Assembly: GCA_013336205.1 (NCBI GenBank)
Contig: JAAXUD010000122.1
Coordinates: 1 to 7,469, forward strand
Direction of reading: 5' to 3'
DNA: 7,469 bases
Origin: Lentimicrobium sp.
GTDB taxonomy: Bacteria > Bacteroidota > Bacteroidia > Bacteroidales > Lentimicrobiaceae
In this document: positions 1 to 6,456 of the stretch, piece after piece
Layout of the letters: each line of letters opens with the position of its first letter
How positions within the stretch are numbered: position 1 is the stretch's first letter
Position numbers and translations under genes: made by a program
Notes under the pieces: model-generated
What the model saw: the letters and a program-made list of their open reading frames with translations, nothing else
Database searches by the model: none
What the model was told of the DNA's origin: nothing

Positions 1-351
1 TTTCGGCTCAATTACAATTTCATATTCAATGCCTGGTAGTGCCGGATGAAACGGAGCCCTGATATAGCATCGGTCTGCAATTGTCACAGATTCAAAATTT
101 TCTTCCCAGACTGCATTCCAATTCTGATCCGGTATTGCCTGCCAGGTGTACTCAACCTCTATTCCTTCGGGCCAGAGGTGTGGATTGTTGAGTATTGCGG
201 GGTCGAATGCTGTTGTTGGAATATACGCCAACAAACCATCTTCGGTTTCTGAAAAACTTTCAAAACCTAGTTCACCAAGCTGAGCCATAATTAACTCAGC
301 AAATGCAACCTTCCCTTCAGGAAGGATGCATTTGAGTTCTGTATATTCCAT
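1..351 (-). CDS. prmA: Ribosomal protein L11 methyltransferase PrmA, N-terminal part (cut by the left edge)
   Basis: The frame is open from an ATG at 349-351 to the left edge, giving 117 codons with no stop. The start MEYTELKCILPEGK, the segment LGFESFSETEDGLLAYIP, then NWNAVWEENFESVTI, and the end RAPFHPALPGIEYEIVIEPK match the N-terminal substrate-recognition domain and linker of Bacteroidota PrmA. The window ends just before the expected SAM-binding motif I (MSFGTGHHxTT in this family), so the catalytic domain is not visible. PrmA uses S-adenosylmethionine to methylate ribosomal protein L11 in the cytoplasm. The gene begins 21 nt after the tpiA stop and is the last visible gene of the operon. 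The leader is A-rich with no clear Shine-Dalgarno sequence. The identity is recalled from the family pattern; I see no sign of disruption in the visible part. Confidence 0.9.
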   Translation of the reverse strand, partial: MEYTELKCILPEGKVAFAELIMAQLGELGFESFSETEDGLLAYIPTTAFDPAILNNPHLWPEGIEVEYTWQAIPDQNWNAVWEENFESVTIADRCYIRAPFHPALPGIEYEIVIEPK

Positions 352-372
352 CTTTTATACTTTGATTGTAAA

Positions 373-1131
373 TCAGAAGCTGCCGGCGATTTTGACAAAA
401 TCTTCAGCTTTAAGGGAAGCCCCGCCAATAAGGCCGCCATCCACATCAGGATTGGCAAACAATTCGCGGGCATTGGCCGCATTGCAACTTCCACCATAGA
501 GGATAGTTGTTTGGTCTGCCTGTGCTACACCAAACTTATCTGAAAGCACTTTGCGGATAAATGCATGCATTTCCTGCGCCTGCGCTGGAGAAGCAGTGCG
601 ACCTGTTCCTATGGCCCAGACAGGCTCATAAGCAACAACCACTTTTTCAAATTCTTCAGCAGTAAGATGAAATAAAGCATTTTTAACCTGCTCACCTACC
701 ACTTCGAAATGTTTTTCAGCCTCACGTTCGGCAAGAACTTCACCACAACAATAAATTGGAGTAAGATTGTGTTTGAGCGCCTGTGTTACTTTCAGAGCGA
801 GTAAACTGTCTTTTTCGCCGAAATAAGTTCTGCGTTCTGAATGACCGATGATTACATATTTTGCACCAGTGGAAGCAACCATAGCGGCAGAAATCTCGCC
901 AGTATAGGCACCGGATTCATGTTCACTCATATTCTGAGCACCACAATCGAATCCATTTTCATGGGCAATATCAGCAGCCAGTTCAAGATAAATGGCCGGA
1001 GGACAAACCAGAATTTCAACATCTTCAGGACGGTTTTCTTTCAGAATGTCGGCGATATCAAACAAAAGATCTTCAGCTTCTTCAAAGTTTTTGTTCATTT
1101 TCCAGTTTCCGGCAACAATTTTTTTTCTCAT
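373..1131 (-). CDS. tpiA: Triose-phosphate isomerase
   Basis: This is a complete 252-residue protein, the usual TIM length. It interconverts dihydroxyacetone phosphate and glyceraldehyde 3-phosphate in glycolysis and gluconeogenesis in the cytoplasm. All active-site elements are present: GNWKMN at residues 8-13 with the substrate-binding Asn9 and Lys11, the electrophilic His97 in YVIIGHSERR, and the catalytic base Glu169 in AYEPVWAIGTG. The flexible phosphate-gripping loop 6 lies at about 170-180, and the phosphate-binding segments are LYGGS (211-215) and GGLIGGASL (232-240). The ATG start fits the family N-terminus exactly. It lies 32 nt after the permease stop and 21 nt before prmA. The leader AATCAATCAAAAA before the ATG is A-rich and has no Shine-Dalgarno sequence. 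Nothing is missing or unusual. Confidence 0.98.
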   Translation of the reverse strand: MRKKIVAGNWKMNKNFEEAEDLLFDIADILKENRPEDVEILVCPPAIYLELAADIAHENGFDCGAQNMSEHESGAYTGEISAAMVASTGAKYVIIGHSERRTYFGEKDSLLALKVTQALKHNLTPIYCCGEVLAEREAEKHFEVVGEQVKNALFHLTAEEFEKVVVAYEPVWAIGTGRTASPAQAQEMHAFIRKVLSDKFGVAQADQTTILYGGSCNAANARELFANPDVDGGLIGGASLKAEDFVKIAGSF

Positions 1132-1163
1132 TTTTTGATTGATTTTTTAAAATTACAAAAGTT

Positions 1164-2243
1164 TCAGGCCAGCCTGACCCTGGGGTCGAGTATGCCGTAA
1201 ATAATATCTACAAAAATATTAATAATCACCAACAAAACGGCAATGAAAAGCACCGCACCCATCACAACCGGGAAATCATATTTTTCGAGTCCATCCACAA
1301 TGACTACTCCAACGCCCTTCCAGTCGAACACATACTCAACAAAAACTGCCCCGGCCATCAGAGAAGCAAACCATCCGGAAACAGCGGTAACAACCGGATT
1401 TAGTGCGTTCCGTAAAGCATGACGGCCAATAACGGTAAACCTTGAAAGTCCCTTTGCCCTGGCGGTACGGATATAATCCTGCGAAAGCACTTCAAGCATA
1501 GAACTCCGGGTAAGCTCAATTATTATTGCAAGTGGTCTTATTCCTAATGTGATGGCCGGAAGAATCAGGTTTTTCAAATCCAGAAATTCGCCCCTGCCAA
1601 AATCATCGACAGTATAGAGTGAGCCAAACATGCTTAAACCCGTATAATCGACCAACACAAATGCGAAAAACCAGGCCATGAGAATTGCTGCAAAAAAAGA
1701 AGGCAACGACATTCCCAGAACAGAAATAATCAGCGAAATACGATCAAAAAAAGTATCTTTTTTTAAGGCGGTAAGTATGCCAATAAAAACCCCGGCTATC
1801 ACCGCAAAACCCATAGCAACCGTAGCCAGCAGCATGGTATTTGGGAATGCCTGCGAAAGAATTTCCGAGACTTCCCGCTTGCTTTGATAGGAGCGGCGCA
1901 GGTAGGGCTTTTTCAGTATTATCTTACTATTTCCGACTGAAGCCAGCGTCAGATAAGGTGCGTACTTCGAGCTGTCAGGATACCACATGTTTTCCTTCTC
2001 TGCTAATTTGTGGTATGAAACCGGCGACAAATCATTAACAAAAGCAAGATATTGAATATAAACAGGCTGATTACGGCCAAGTTCACGATTGATGGCCTCT
2101 ACTGAAGACATATCCGCACGTTGGCCCAGCATCATGCGTGCCGGATCTCCCGGAAGAATATTGAACAGGACAAATACCAGGGTAATAACCCCGAAAAGTA
2201 CAAATACTCCGTAATAAATTCGTTTAAGGATAAATCTGAGCAT
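1164..2243 (-). CDS. DppB/OppB-type ABC transporter permease (orphan)
   Basis: This is a 359-residue inner-membrane permease of the dipeptide/oligopeptide/nickel class (binding-protein-dependent transport inner membrane component family). Residues 9-29 form the first membrane helix, followed by the characteristic LPGDPA (30-35) and a short ELGRNQPVYIQY segment. About five more helices lie at roughly 134-160, 168-198, 225-245, 285-305 and 326-350. The cytoplasmic EAA coupling loop, which contacts the ATPase, is DYIRTARAKGLSRFTVIGRH (256-275), and the family ending DPRVRLA closes the protein. The region between helices 1 and 2 (about 68-130) is longer than I expect for DppB, is polar, and probably faces the periplasm. 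It starts 8 nt after the doxX-like stop, so translation is probably coupled. No ATPase, partner permease or binding protein is in the window, so the substrate cannot be named; peptides are only a class-based guess. Confidence 0.9.
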   Translation of the reverse strand: MLRFILKRIYYGVFVLFGVITLVFVLFNILPGDPARMMLGQRADMSSVEAINRELGRNQPVYIQYLAFVNDLSPVSYHKLAEKENMWYPDSSKYAPYLTLASVGNSKIILKKPYLRRSYQSKREVSEILSQAFPNTMLLATVAMGFAVIAGVFIGILTALKKDTFFDRISLIISVLGMSLPSFFAAILMAWFFAFVLVDYTGLSMFGSLYTVDDFGRGEFLDLKNLILPAITLGIRPLAIIIELTRSSMLEVLSQDYIRTARAKGLSRFTVIGRHALRNALNPVVTAVSGWFASLMAGAVFVEYVFDWKGVGVVIVDGLEKYDFPVVMGAVLFIAVLLVIINIFVDIIYGILDPRVRLA

Positions 2244-2251
2244 AGCCAGCT

Positions 2252-3373
2252 TTAGTTACCTGCAACGGAGGTTACGTATTTTTTCTCAAATTCAACAAAA
2301 TCAGGGAAATCGTTGTAATGCCATTTGTCGATTATCACACCTGCCCTGAGTAACATCAGCCCCGGGTTGGCTCTCACCATTGTTTTCAGCGTAATGTCAT
2401 CGGCCATGTATGTTTCGAATTTCCATCCAAGTTTTAATTGTGTTGAATCTATTACCTCAGAAAGAGAACTGGTGAGCCCGGCAAATCCATAACCGGCAGT
2501 CATGGCTTTATCCGCAAATTCATTGATGCCTGCCAATGTTTCCTGATCTGCCTTTTCAATATCCCAGGCAATCAGCAGGAACTGGAAATCAGGATTTTGA
2601 ATGATGACATCTGTCAGATCTGTTCCCGTTGAATCCATTATTTGAAGGTCATGCCCTTTGAATGAATTCGGATCTTCGATTCTTTGCTCCACAAATTCCC
2701 ATTGCGACATCCAGATTGAATCGTTGTATGGATAATCAGGTGAAAGGTATTCTTTTGTTTCCCCGGTCTCCTTGTTTTTATAAATCAGAAAATATTTAAC
2801 CGGCAGTGGGTTTTCATTAAACATTTTATTTCCGGTTTTCCAATCCATAAAGTCGAGCAAAGGTAAATGCCGGTAACAATGAATGCTTAAACCCAGAAAA
2901 AGTGCCGCAACTCCGGCAGCGACACAGTAGGAAGCCAGCGTCTTCAATGTTTCAATGGTTTTTTTGCGCCAGGCAAACAGGATTAGAGTAAATACCATCA
3001 GGATTACATTCTTATAAAATGTCTGCCAGTTGGTAAGTGTGATGGCGTCGCCGAAACAGCCGCAATCGGGAACCGGGTTATAAACAGCATCAAAGAAAGT
3101 AAGTACGGTGAAGAAAGTCATTACGCCTAATAATAGCCAGGCGTTAACCTTTGGCTTAAGATTAAGCAGTACAACAACTCCCAGCACAAACTCCATCGTG
3201 CAAAGCAAAATGGATAATGTGAGCGCATAGGGCATCATCCATTGTGCATCCCAGGCGATAAAATAATCTTCAAACCGGTAGGCGGTGCCCAGTGGGTCAA
3301 TGCCTTTAACAAATCCAGAAAAGATAAAAACTACCCCAATTATGATTCTTGAAATAAAATGAAGAATACGCAT
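2252..3373 (-). CDS. DoxX/MauE-type membrane protein with thioredoxin-like C-terminal domain (BT_3928-like)
   Basis: From the ATG at 3371-3373 the protein has 373 residues. About five hydrophobic helices lie near 7-25, 48-72, 78-97, 119-135 and 147-165. The early motif FSGFVKGIDPLGTAYRFEDY and the loop motif PDCGCFGDAITL (102-113) are typical of DoxX/MauE-like proteins, where MauE supports disulfide formation or maturation of methylamine dehydrogenase. After a linker, residues about 235-366 look thioredoxin-like, with a strand FQFLLIAWDI and a NPGLMLLRAGVIIDKW segment resembling the cis-proline region. No CxxC is present at the usual catalytic place. The frame extends nine codons further to a TTG (3398-3400). 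I prefer the ATG because MRILHFISRIIIG is a natural membrane-protein start, although neither start has a Shine-Dalgarno sequence. It lies 48 nt after the DUF1599 stop. The family is recalled as conserved in Bacteroidota near tpiA; its biochemical role is unknown. Confidence 0.85.
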   Translation of the reverse strand: MRILHFISRIIIGVVFIFSGFVKGIDPLGTAYRFEDYFIAWDAQWMMPYALTLSILLCTMEFVLGVVVLLNLKPKVNAWLLLGVMTFFTVLTFFDAVYNPVPDCGCFGDAITLTNWQTFYKNVILMVFTLILFAWRKKTIETLKTLASYCVAAGVAALFLGLSIHCYRHLPLLDFMDWKTGNKMFNENPLPVKYFLIYKNKETGETKEYLSPDYPYNDSIWMSQWEFVEQRIEDPNSFKGHDLQIMDSTGTDLTDVIIQNPDFQFLLIAWDIEKADQETLAGINEFADKAMTAGYGFAGLTSSLSEVIDSTQLKLGWKFETYMADDITLKTMVRANPGLMLLRAGVIIDKWHYNDFPDFVEFEKKYVTSVAGN

Positions 3374-3421
3374 AGTAATTATATTGATTTGCTTTAACAA
3401 CTTTTCGAAAACAAAATAAAG

Positions 3422-3976
3422 TTATTTTTTTGTCCGGAGTTCTGACAATTTGATAAGTGCAAAAACTGCATAATTGATCATGTCGAAATAATTTGCATCA
3501 ACACCTTCAGAAACAAAGGTTTCACCCTTATTATCCTCAATCTGCTTAACCCTGAGCAACTTCATAAGAATAATATCGGTGAGGGAGCTGATCCGCATAT
3601 TGCGCCATGCTTCATCGTAGTCATGATTTTTATCCATCATCAGGCTTTTTGCTTCAGAGGCATACTTATCATAAAACTGCTCGACCAAACGGGGATTCAT
3701 ATTCTGCTCTTCGCTGTTCCCAAGTTCGAGTTGAATCAATGCAATAATCGCATAATTGATGATTCCGATAAATTCAGGCCACTCATCTTCAACTACCAGG
3801 TGCGTGCCTTTGCCTTGTATACTTCTTATGCGGGTGGCTTTGATGTATATCTGGTCGGTTAATGATTCGGGACGTAAAACCCTCCATGCTGCACCATAAT
3901 CTTTCATCTTGGCTAAAAATATATCTTTGCATGCCTGAATGGCTGAGTCAAACTGAGTAGAAGTATCAGCAGTCAT
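3422..3976 (-). CDS. Protein with two tandem DUF1599 domains
   Basis: This is a 184-residue soluble, probably mainly helical protein made of two related halves, about 10-86 and 101-179. Paired motifs are DYGAAWRVLRPESLTD (27-41) with DYDEAWRNMRISSLTD (119-134), IKATRIRSIQ (45-54) with MKLLRVKQIE (138-147), and INYAIIALIQL (73-83) with INYAVFALIKL (167-177). This matches DUF1599 (Pfam PF07659), which I recall being renamed a nucleotide-modification-associated domain; that label does not establish a reaction. There is no signal peptide or membrane helix. It is the first gene of the minus-strand operon leading to tpiA and prmA, and is divergent from folP with a 41-nt gap. The ATG at 3974-3976 is the natural start; the leader is A/T-rich and lacks a Shine-Dalgarno sequence. 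The family assignment is firm; the function is unknown. Confidence 0.88.
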   Translation of the reverse strand: MTADTSTQFDSAIQACKDIFLAKMKDYGAAWRVLRPESLTDQIYIKATRIRSIQGKGTHLVVEDEWPEFIGIINYAIIALIQLELGNSEEQNMNPRLVEQFYDKYASEAKSLMMDKNHDYDEAWRNMRISSLTDIILMKLLRVKQIEDNKGETFVSEGVDANYFDMINYAVFALIKLSELRTKK

Positions 3977-4017
3977 AAAAATTTGTAAATTAGGTAGTTG
4001 AATTATAAATCATTTCA
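3977..4017. promoter_or_regulatory. Divergent promoter region between the DUF1599 gene and folP
   Basis: This 41-nt, strongly AT-rich gap separates two divergent coding regions, so upstream signals for both operons must lie here or reach into the neighbouring genes. On the plus strand a TTTG (3982-3985) lies 18 nt before TATAAAT (4004-4010), a loose fit to a Bacteroidota -33/-7 arrangement. It would put the folP transcript start almost at the ATG. On the minus strand TAATTTAC (3992-3985) is a poor match to the TAnnTTTG -7 box. That promoter function sits here follows from the gene layout; the individual boxes are weak and not established. Confidence 0.4.
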
Positions 4018-4908
4018 ATGGAACACAGTAAGGGTTCACCCGATAAAGGTACAGTTTTTTCTGAAACACAATTCCTGCAGTGTGGAACAAAGCGACTGAA
4101 CCTCTCAACTGCAGTCGTAATGGGAATCCTGAATATAACTCCGGATTCGTTTTATGATGGAGGAAAGCACAAATCAATGAGTGATCTGCTTTCCCATGCC
4201 GGGAAAATGATTGAGGAAGGGGCTTCCATTATCGATATTGGAGCGGTTTCCACCCGGCCGGGTTCAACACCTGTGAGCCCGGAAGAGGAAAAGTCCAGGA
4301 TTTTTCCGGTAGTTGAGGCTATACTTGCTAATTTTCCTGAAGTAGTTGTTTCTGTGGACACCTATAGAGCAGCGATTGCATTGGAATGTTGTAATATGGG
4401 TGCCGGGATCATTAATGATATTTCCGGTGGCCAGGCTGACGCAGAAATGTTTGAAATAATGGGTAAACAGAAAGCGGCCTATGTGCTGATGCATATGCAG
4501 GGAACGCCACAAACAATGCAACTAAATCCCTCCTACTCAAATGTAACGGTGGATATTGCGGATTTTTTTGCTGAACAACTTGTCAAACCCGGACTTCATG
4601 GCAAAAAGAACATTATTCTTGATCCGGGGTTTGGCTTTGGGAAGACCACAGAAGATAATTATACCTTGCTGAATTACCTTGATGCTTTTCTTTCATTCGG
4701 CCTCCCACTGCTTGTCGGCGTCTCCCGTAAGTCGATGATCAACAAGGTATTAAACACTTCTCCTGAACAAGCACTCAATGGAACTACTGTTTTGAATACC
4801 ATTGCACTGATGAAAGGCGCTTCAATCCTGAGAGTTCATGACGTGAAAGAAGCTGTGGAAACCATTAAATTGGTAAACAGCATGAGAGAATCAGGCCTAA
4901 ATGCCTAA
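4018..4908 (+). CDS. folP: Dihydropteroate synthase
   Basis: This is a complete 296-residue DHPS, a TIM-barrel enzyme that condenses p-aminobenzoate with 6-hydroxymethyl-7,8-dihydropterin diphosphate to give dihydropteroate in folate synthesis; it is the sulfonamide target. Family motifs in order are VMGILNITPDSFYDGG (34-49), the loop with STRPGS (78-83), VSVDTY (111-116), INDISGG (132-138), LMHMQGTP (157-164), ILDPGFGFGKT (200-210), VGVSRKS (233-239) with the pterin/PABA-contacting lysine, and ILRVHDV (270-276) with the Arg and His of the active site. The N-terminus is about 10-15 residues longer than typical, so initiation slightly downstream is possible, but the next in-frame ATG (Met35) lies within the core motif, leaving the ATG at 4018 as the best start. 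It heads the plus-strand pair with cdaA. There is no Shine-Dalgarno sequence. Confidence 0.97.
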   Translation: MEHSKGSPDKGTVFSETQFLQCGTKRLNLSTAVVMGILNITPDSFYDGGKHKSMSDLLSHAGKMIEEGASIIDIGAVSTRPGSTPVSPEEEKSRIFPVVEAILANFPEVVVSVDTYRAAIALECCNMGAGIINDISGGQADAEMFEIMGKQKAAYVLMHMQGTPQTMQLNPSYSNVTVDIADFFAEQLVKPGLHGKKNIILDPGFGFGKTTEDNYTLLNYLDAFLSFGLPLLVGVSRKSMINKVLNTSPEQALNGTTVLNTIALMKGASILRVHDVKEAVETIKLVNSMRESGLNA

Positions 4909-4929
4909 TTTTGCAAAAACCCATCACTG

Positions 4930-5730
4930 ATGCCTGAATTAGTAATTCCTTTTTTTATTGGCCTTCGTTTGCTCGATATTATTGATATCCTGCTGGTTGC
5001 GCTGATGCTTTATGAGTTGTACAACCTTGTTAAAGGTACAGCGGCCATAAATATTTTATTGGGTATAATCGCTGTATTTATAGCCTGGCGATTGGTAAGA
5101 GTGCTGGAGATGGAATTGCTTACCGAAATACTTGGCGCATTCATCAGTGTTGGATTTATCGCCCTTATTGTAGTTTTTCAGCCGGAAATAAGAAAGTTCC
5201 TGCTGCTTCTGGGTACTCCGTCCTTTATCCGCAAAAAGCACCGCCGCTTCCTGTTCTGGAAAATCAGTTATGCCAACGACGAAAACCTGAGCATCGACCC
5301 GATTGTTCAAGCCTGTCACAGAATGGCAAATGCCAAAACCGGCGCGCTCATTGTAATCGGGAAAATTAATGAACTGGAGGAATATATCAATACAGGTGAA
5401 AACCTGGAGGCACGTATTTCAGAGCAATTGATTGAGAATGTGTTCTTCAAAAACTCCCCCCTTCATGACGGGGCAATGATTATTATGAACAACAAAATAA
5501 AAGCCGCCAGTTGTATACTTCCGGTTTCGAAAAATGAGAACCTGCCGGTACATGTTGGCCTCAGACACCGCTCGGCAGTGGGTGTTACCGAGAAATCAGA
5601 CGCAATAGCCATCGTGGTTTCGGAACAAACCGGAAAAATTTCGTGGTGCAAAGAAGGCGTATTGAATCAGAATATCCAGCCATCAAAATTAAAGACCTTG
5701 CTGGAAGATGAGTTCAACCTTGAAAAATAG
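4930..5730 (+). CDS. cdaA: Membrane diadenylate cyclase CdaA (c-di-AMP synthase)
   Basis: This 266-residue protein has three N-terminal membrane helices (about 14-34, 38-58 and 66-85) followed by a cytoplasmic DisA_N/DAC domain (about 115-250). The domain joins two ATP molecules into cyclic di-AMP. The signature residues are intact: GALIVIG (138-144), the DGA motif in LHDGAMII (178-185), and the RHR motif in LRHRSAVGVTE (211-221). Length and layout match CdaA (DacA, TIGR00159) rather than DisA or CdaS. It follows folP by 21 nt and is probably co-transcribed with it; in Firmicutes the neighbours would instead be cdaR and glmM, and neither is here. The start has no Shine-Dalgarno sequence. In other bacteria c-di-AMP controls potassium and osmotic balance and cell-wall homeostasis; its effectors in this organism are not visible here. 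Confidence 0.96.
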   Translation: MPELVIPFFIGLRLLDIIDILLVALMLYELYNLVKGTAAINILLGIIAVFIAWRLVRVLEMELLTEILGAFISVGFIALIVVFQPEIRKFLLLLGTPSFIRKKHRRFLFWKISYANDENLSIDPIVQACHRMANAKTGALIVIGKINELEEYINTGENLEARISEQLIENVFFKNSPLHDGAMIIMNNKIKAASCILPVSKNENLPVHVGLRHRSAVGVTEKSDAIAIVVSEQTGKISWCKEGVLNQNIQPSKLKTLLEDEFNLEK

Positions 5731-5753
5731 CCGGCTTCAACGCTGATAAAAGT
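5731..5753. other. Convergent junction between cdaA and the TPR lipoprotein gene, no obvious terminator
   Basis: The stop codons of two converging genes are separated by only 23 nt. I looked for a GC-rich stem with a T-tract on either strand and found none. Transcripts from the two sides probably end inside or past each other's 3' ends, or use factor-dependent termination. Confidence 0.5.
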
Positions 5754-6302
5754 TTAGTTACCCGATTTTGCTTTTGCGGCATTTGCCTCAAACTCTTCGA
5801 CCAGTTCTTCCGGAGTTTTACCCATATATTTTAATGCTGCTGCCGCATCATCCGCAAGATCGTGATTTGGGTATTTGATTAGAAAATCATTGTAAACTTT
5901 GCTGGCCTGCCCATATTCATTCAACAGATTCTCATAAGTATAAGCCTTTAAAAAAACCGTCTCGGGCAAATAGCTGCTGTTCTGAAAATCATTTATCGTT
6001 CTGTCGATCAACTCCATAGCCTTTGGTCCATTATTGATTCCAATACAAAGGTTTACCGCTTTGTAAAGGTATGCAGGTGCCGCTGTATCAGCCGCATTGT
6101 GGTCAACAAAGGCAATATAGGAATCGAGCAACTGGTTCAGCTTTTGGGTATCGGGTCTTGCACCTTCCTGCTCTAGTTGTTTTTCAAGCCTGATAATGGT
6201 TTTTATATCCTTCTCCCGCTGAGGGGTGCAAGAGATTACAAATATAACTAGCAATAGAATCGCAGAAATGCTGGTATTTTTTTTCATTTTATCAATATTC
6301 AT
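5754..6302 (-). CDS. TPR-repeat lipoprotein
   Basis: This is a 182-residue protein with a lipoprotein signal: a KK-containing start, a hydrophobic stretch SAILLLVIFVIS, then the lipobox VISC with the acylated cysteine at residue 25. The mature part is helical. Residues about 76-107 and 112-146 look like tetratricopeptide units (PAYLYKAVNLCIG, then VFLKAYTYENLL and YNDFLIKYPNHDLADDAAAA), followed by a conserved-looking tail MGKTPEELVEEFE. It is therefore a membrane-anchored, probably protein-binding, envelope protein. I recall similar proteins next to def and ruvX in Bacteroidota, but no known role. There is no acidic patch right after the cysteine of the kind that exports lipoproteins to the surface, so a periplasm-facing location is inferred. 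Two starts are possible, 6302 and 6287. I chose 6302 because AGGGG sits 5 nt upstream, while 6287 has none. Confidence 0.85.
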   Translation of the reverse strand: MNIDKMKKNTSISAILLLVIFVISCTPQREKDIKTIIRLEKQLEQEGARPDTQKLNQLLDSYIAFVDHNAADTAAPAYLYKAVNLCIGINNGPKAMELIDRTINDFQNSSYLPETVFLKAYTYENLLNEYGQASKVYNDFLIKYPNHDLADDAAAALKYMGKTPEELVEEFEANAAKAKSGN

Positions 6303-6305
6303 TAT

Positions 6306-6312
6306 TTCCCCT
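6306..6312 (-). promoter_or_regulatory. Shine-Dalgarno-like site of the TPR lipoprotein gene
   Basis: On the minus strand the sequence CAGGGGA precedes AATAATG, placing AGGGG five bases before the ATG at 6300-6302. It can pair with the 16S rRNA tail with one G-U wobble. It is the only start in the window with such a site, and it decides between the two candidate starts of this gene. Confidence 0.45.
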
Positions 6313-6325
6313 GATCAAAAGTCAG

Positions 6326-6381
6326 TTAATATTAAGAATCACGCAAAGGCGCAAGGACGCAAAGTGTTGATATTTAATATT
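6326..6381. repeat. CGCAAAG-type tandem repeat flanked by TTAATATT blocks
   Basis: Three 8-bp units lie head to tail at 6341-6364: ACGCAAAG, GCGCAAGG and ACGCAAAG. They are G/C-richer than the AT-rich sequence around them. On the left is a perfect palindrome TTAATATTAA (6326-6335) and on the right TTAATATT (6374-6381), giving a roughly symmetrical frame. On the minus strand the units read CTTTGCGT, CCTTGCGC, CTTTGCGT. I recall very similar short blocks scattered between genes in many Bacteroidota and other environmental genomes, but the origin and function are unknown to me. It lies in the upstream region of the lipoprotein gene and could have captured or altered its promoter. Confidence 0.6.
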
Positions 6382-6389
6382 TTACAAAC

Positions 6390-6405
6390 AAAAAATGCAT
6401 TTTTT
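6390..6405. repeat. Perfect 16-bp palindrome AAAAAATGCATTTTTT
   Basis: This is an exact 8+8 inverted repeat centred on TGCA, in the spacer between def and the lipoprotein gene. On the minus strand it lies downstream of def and upstream of the lipoprotein gene. It could be a protein-binding site or DNA bend, or arise by chance in an A/T-tract-rich spacer. The stem is too AT-rich to be a convincing intrinsic terminator on its own. Confidence 0.35.
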
Positions 6406-6456
6406 CAACAGTCTGATAATCAGTCGATTAAAAAATAATTAACGGAGTATTGCTGA

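Noticed and set aside
46..252. Plus-strand open frame of 68 codons opposite prmA
   Set aside because: It is antisense to a clear PrmA coding frame, has no family resemblance, and is best explained as a shadow frame.
1148..1155. TAATTTTA on the minus strand before tpiA as an internal -7 promoter box
   Set aside because: It resembles TAnnTTTG, but I see no TTTG at a -33 spacing, and such boxes are expected by chance in an AT-rich gap.
841..1200. Plus-strand open frame of 119 codons opposite tpiA
   Set aside because: It lies antisense to a fully intact TpiA and spans the gap into the permease gene; no recognisable domain.
3371..3400. TTG start extending the DoxX-like protein by nine residues (3400)
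   Set aside because: It adds a non-family leader before a natural membrane-protein start at the ATG, and has no better ribosome binding site. It cannot be fully excluded.
5731..5753. Bidirectional intrinsic terminator between cdaA and the lipoprotein gene
   Set aside because: No stem-loop with a T-tract is visible in the 23 nt on either strand.
6226..6438. Plus-strand open frame of 70 codons over the lipoprotein start and the repeat
   Set aside because: It overlaps the signal peptide region antisense, runs through the CGCAARG repeat, and shows no protein-like features.
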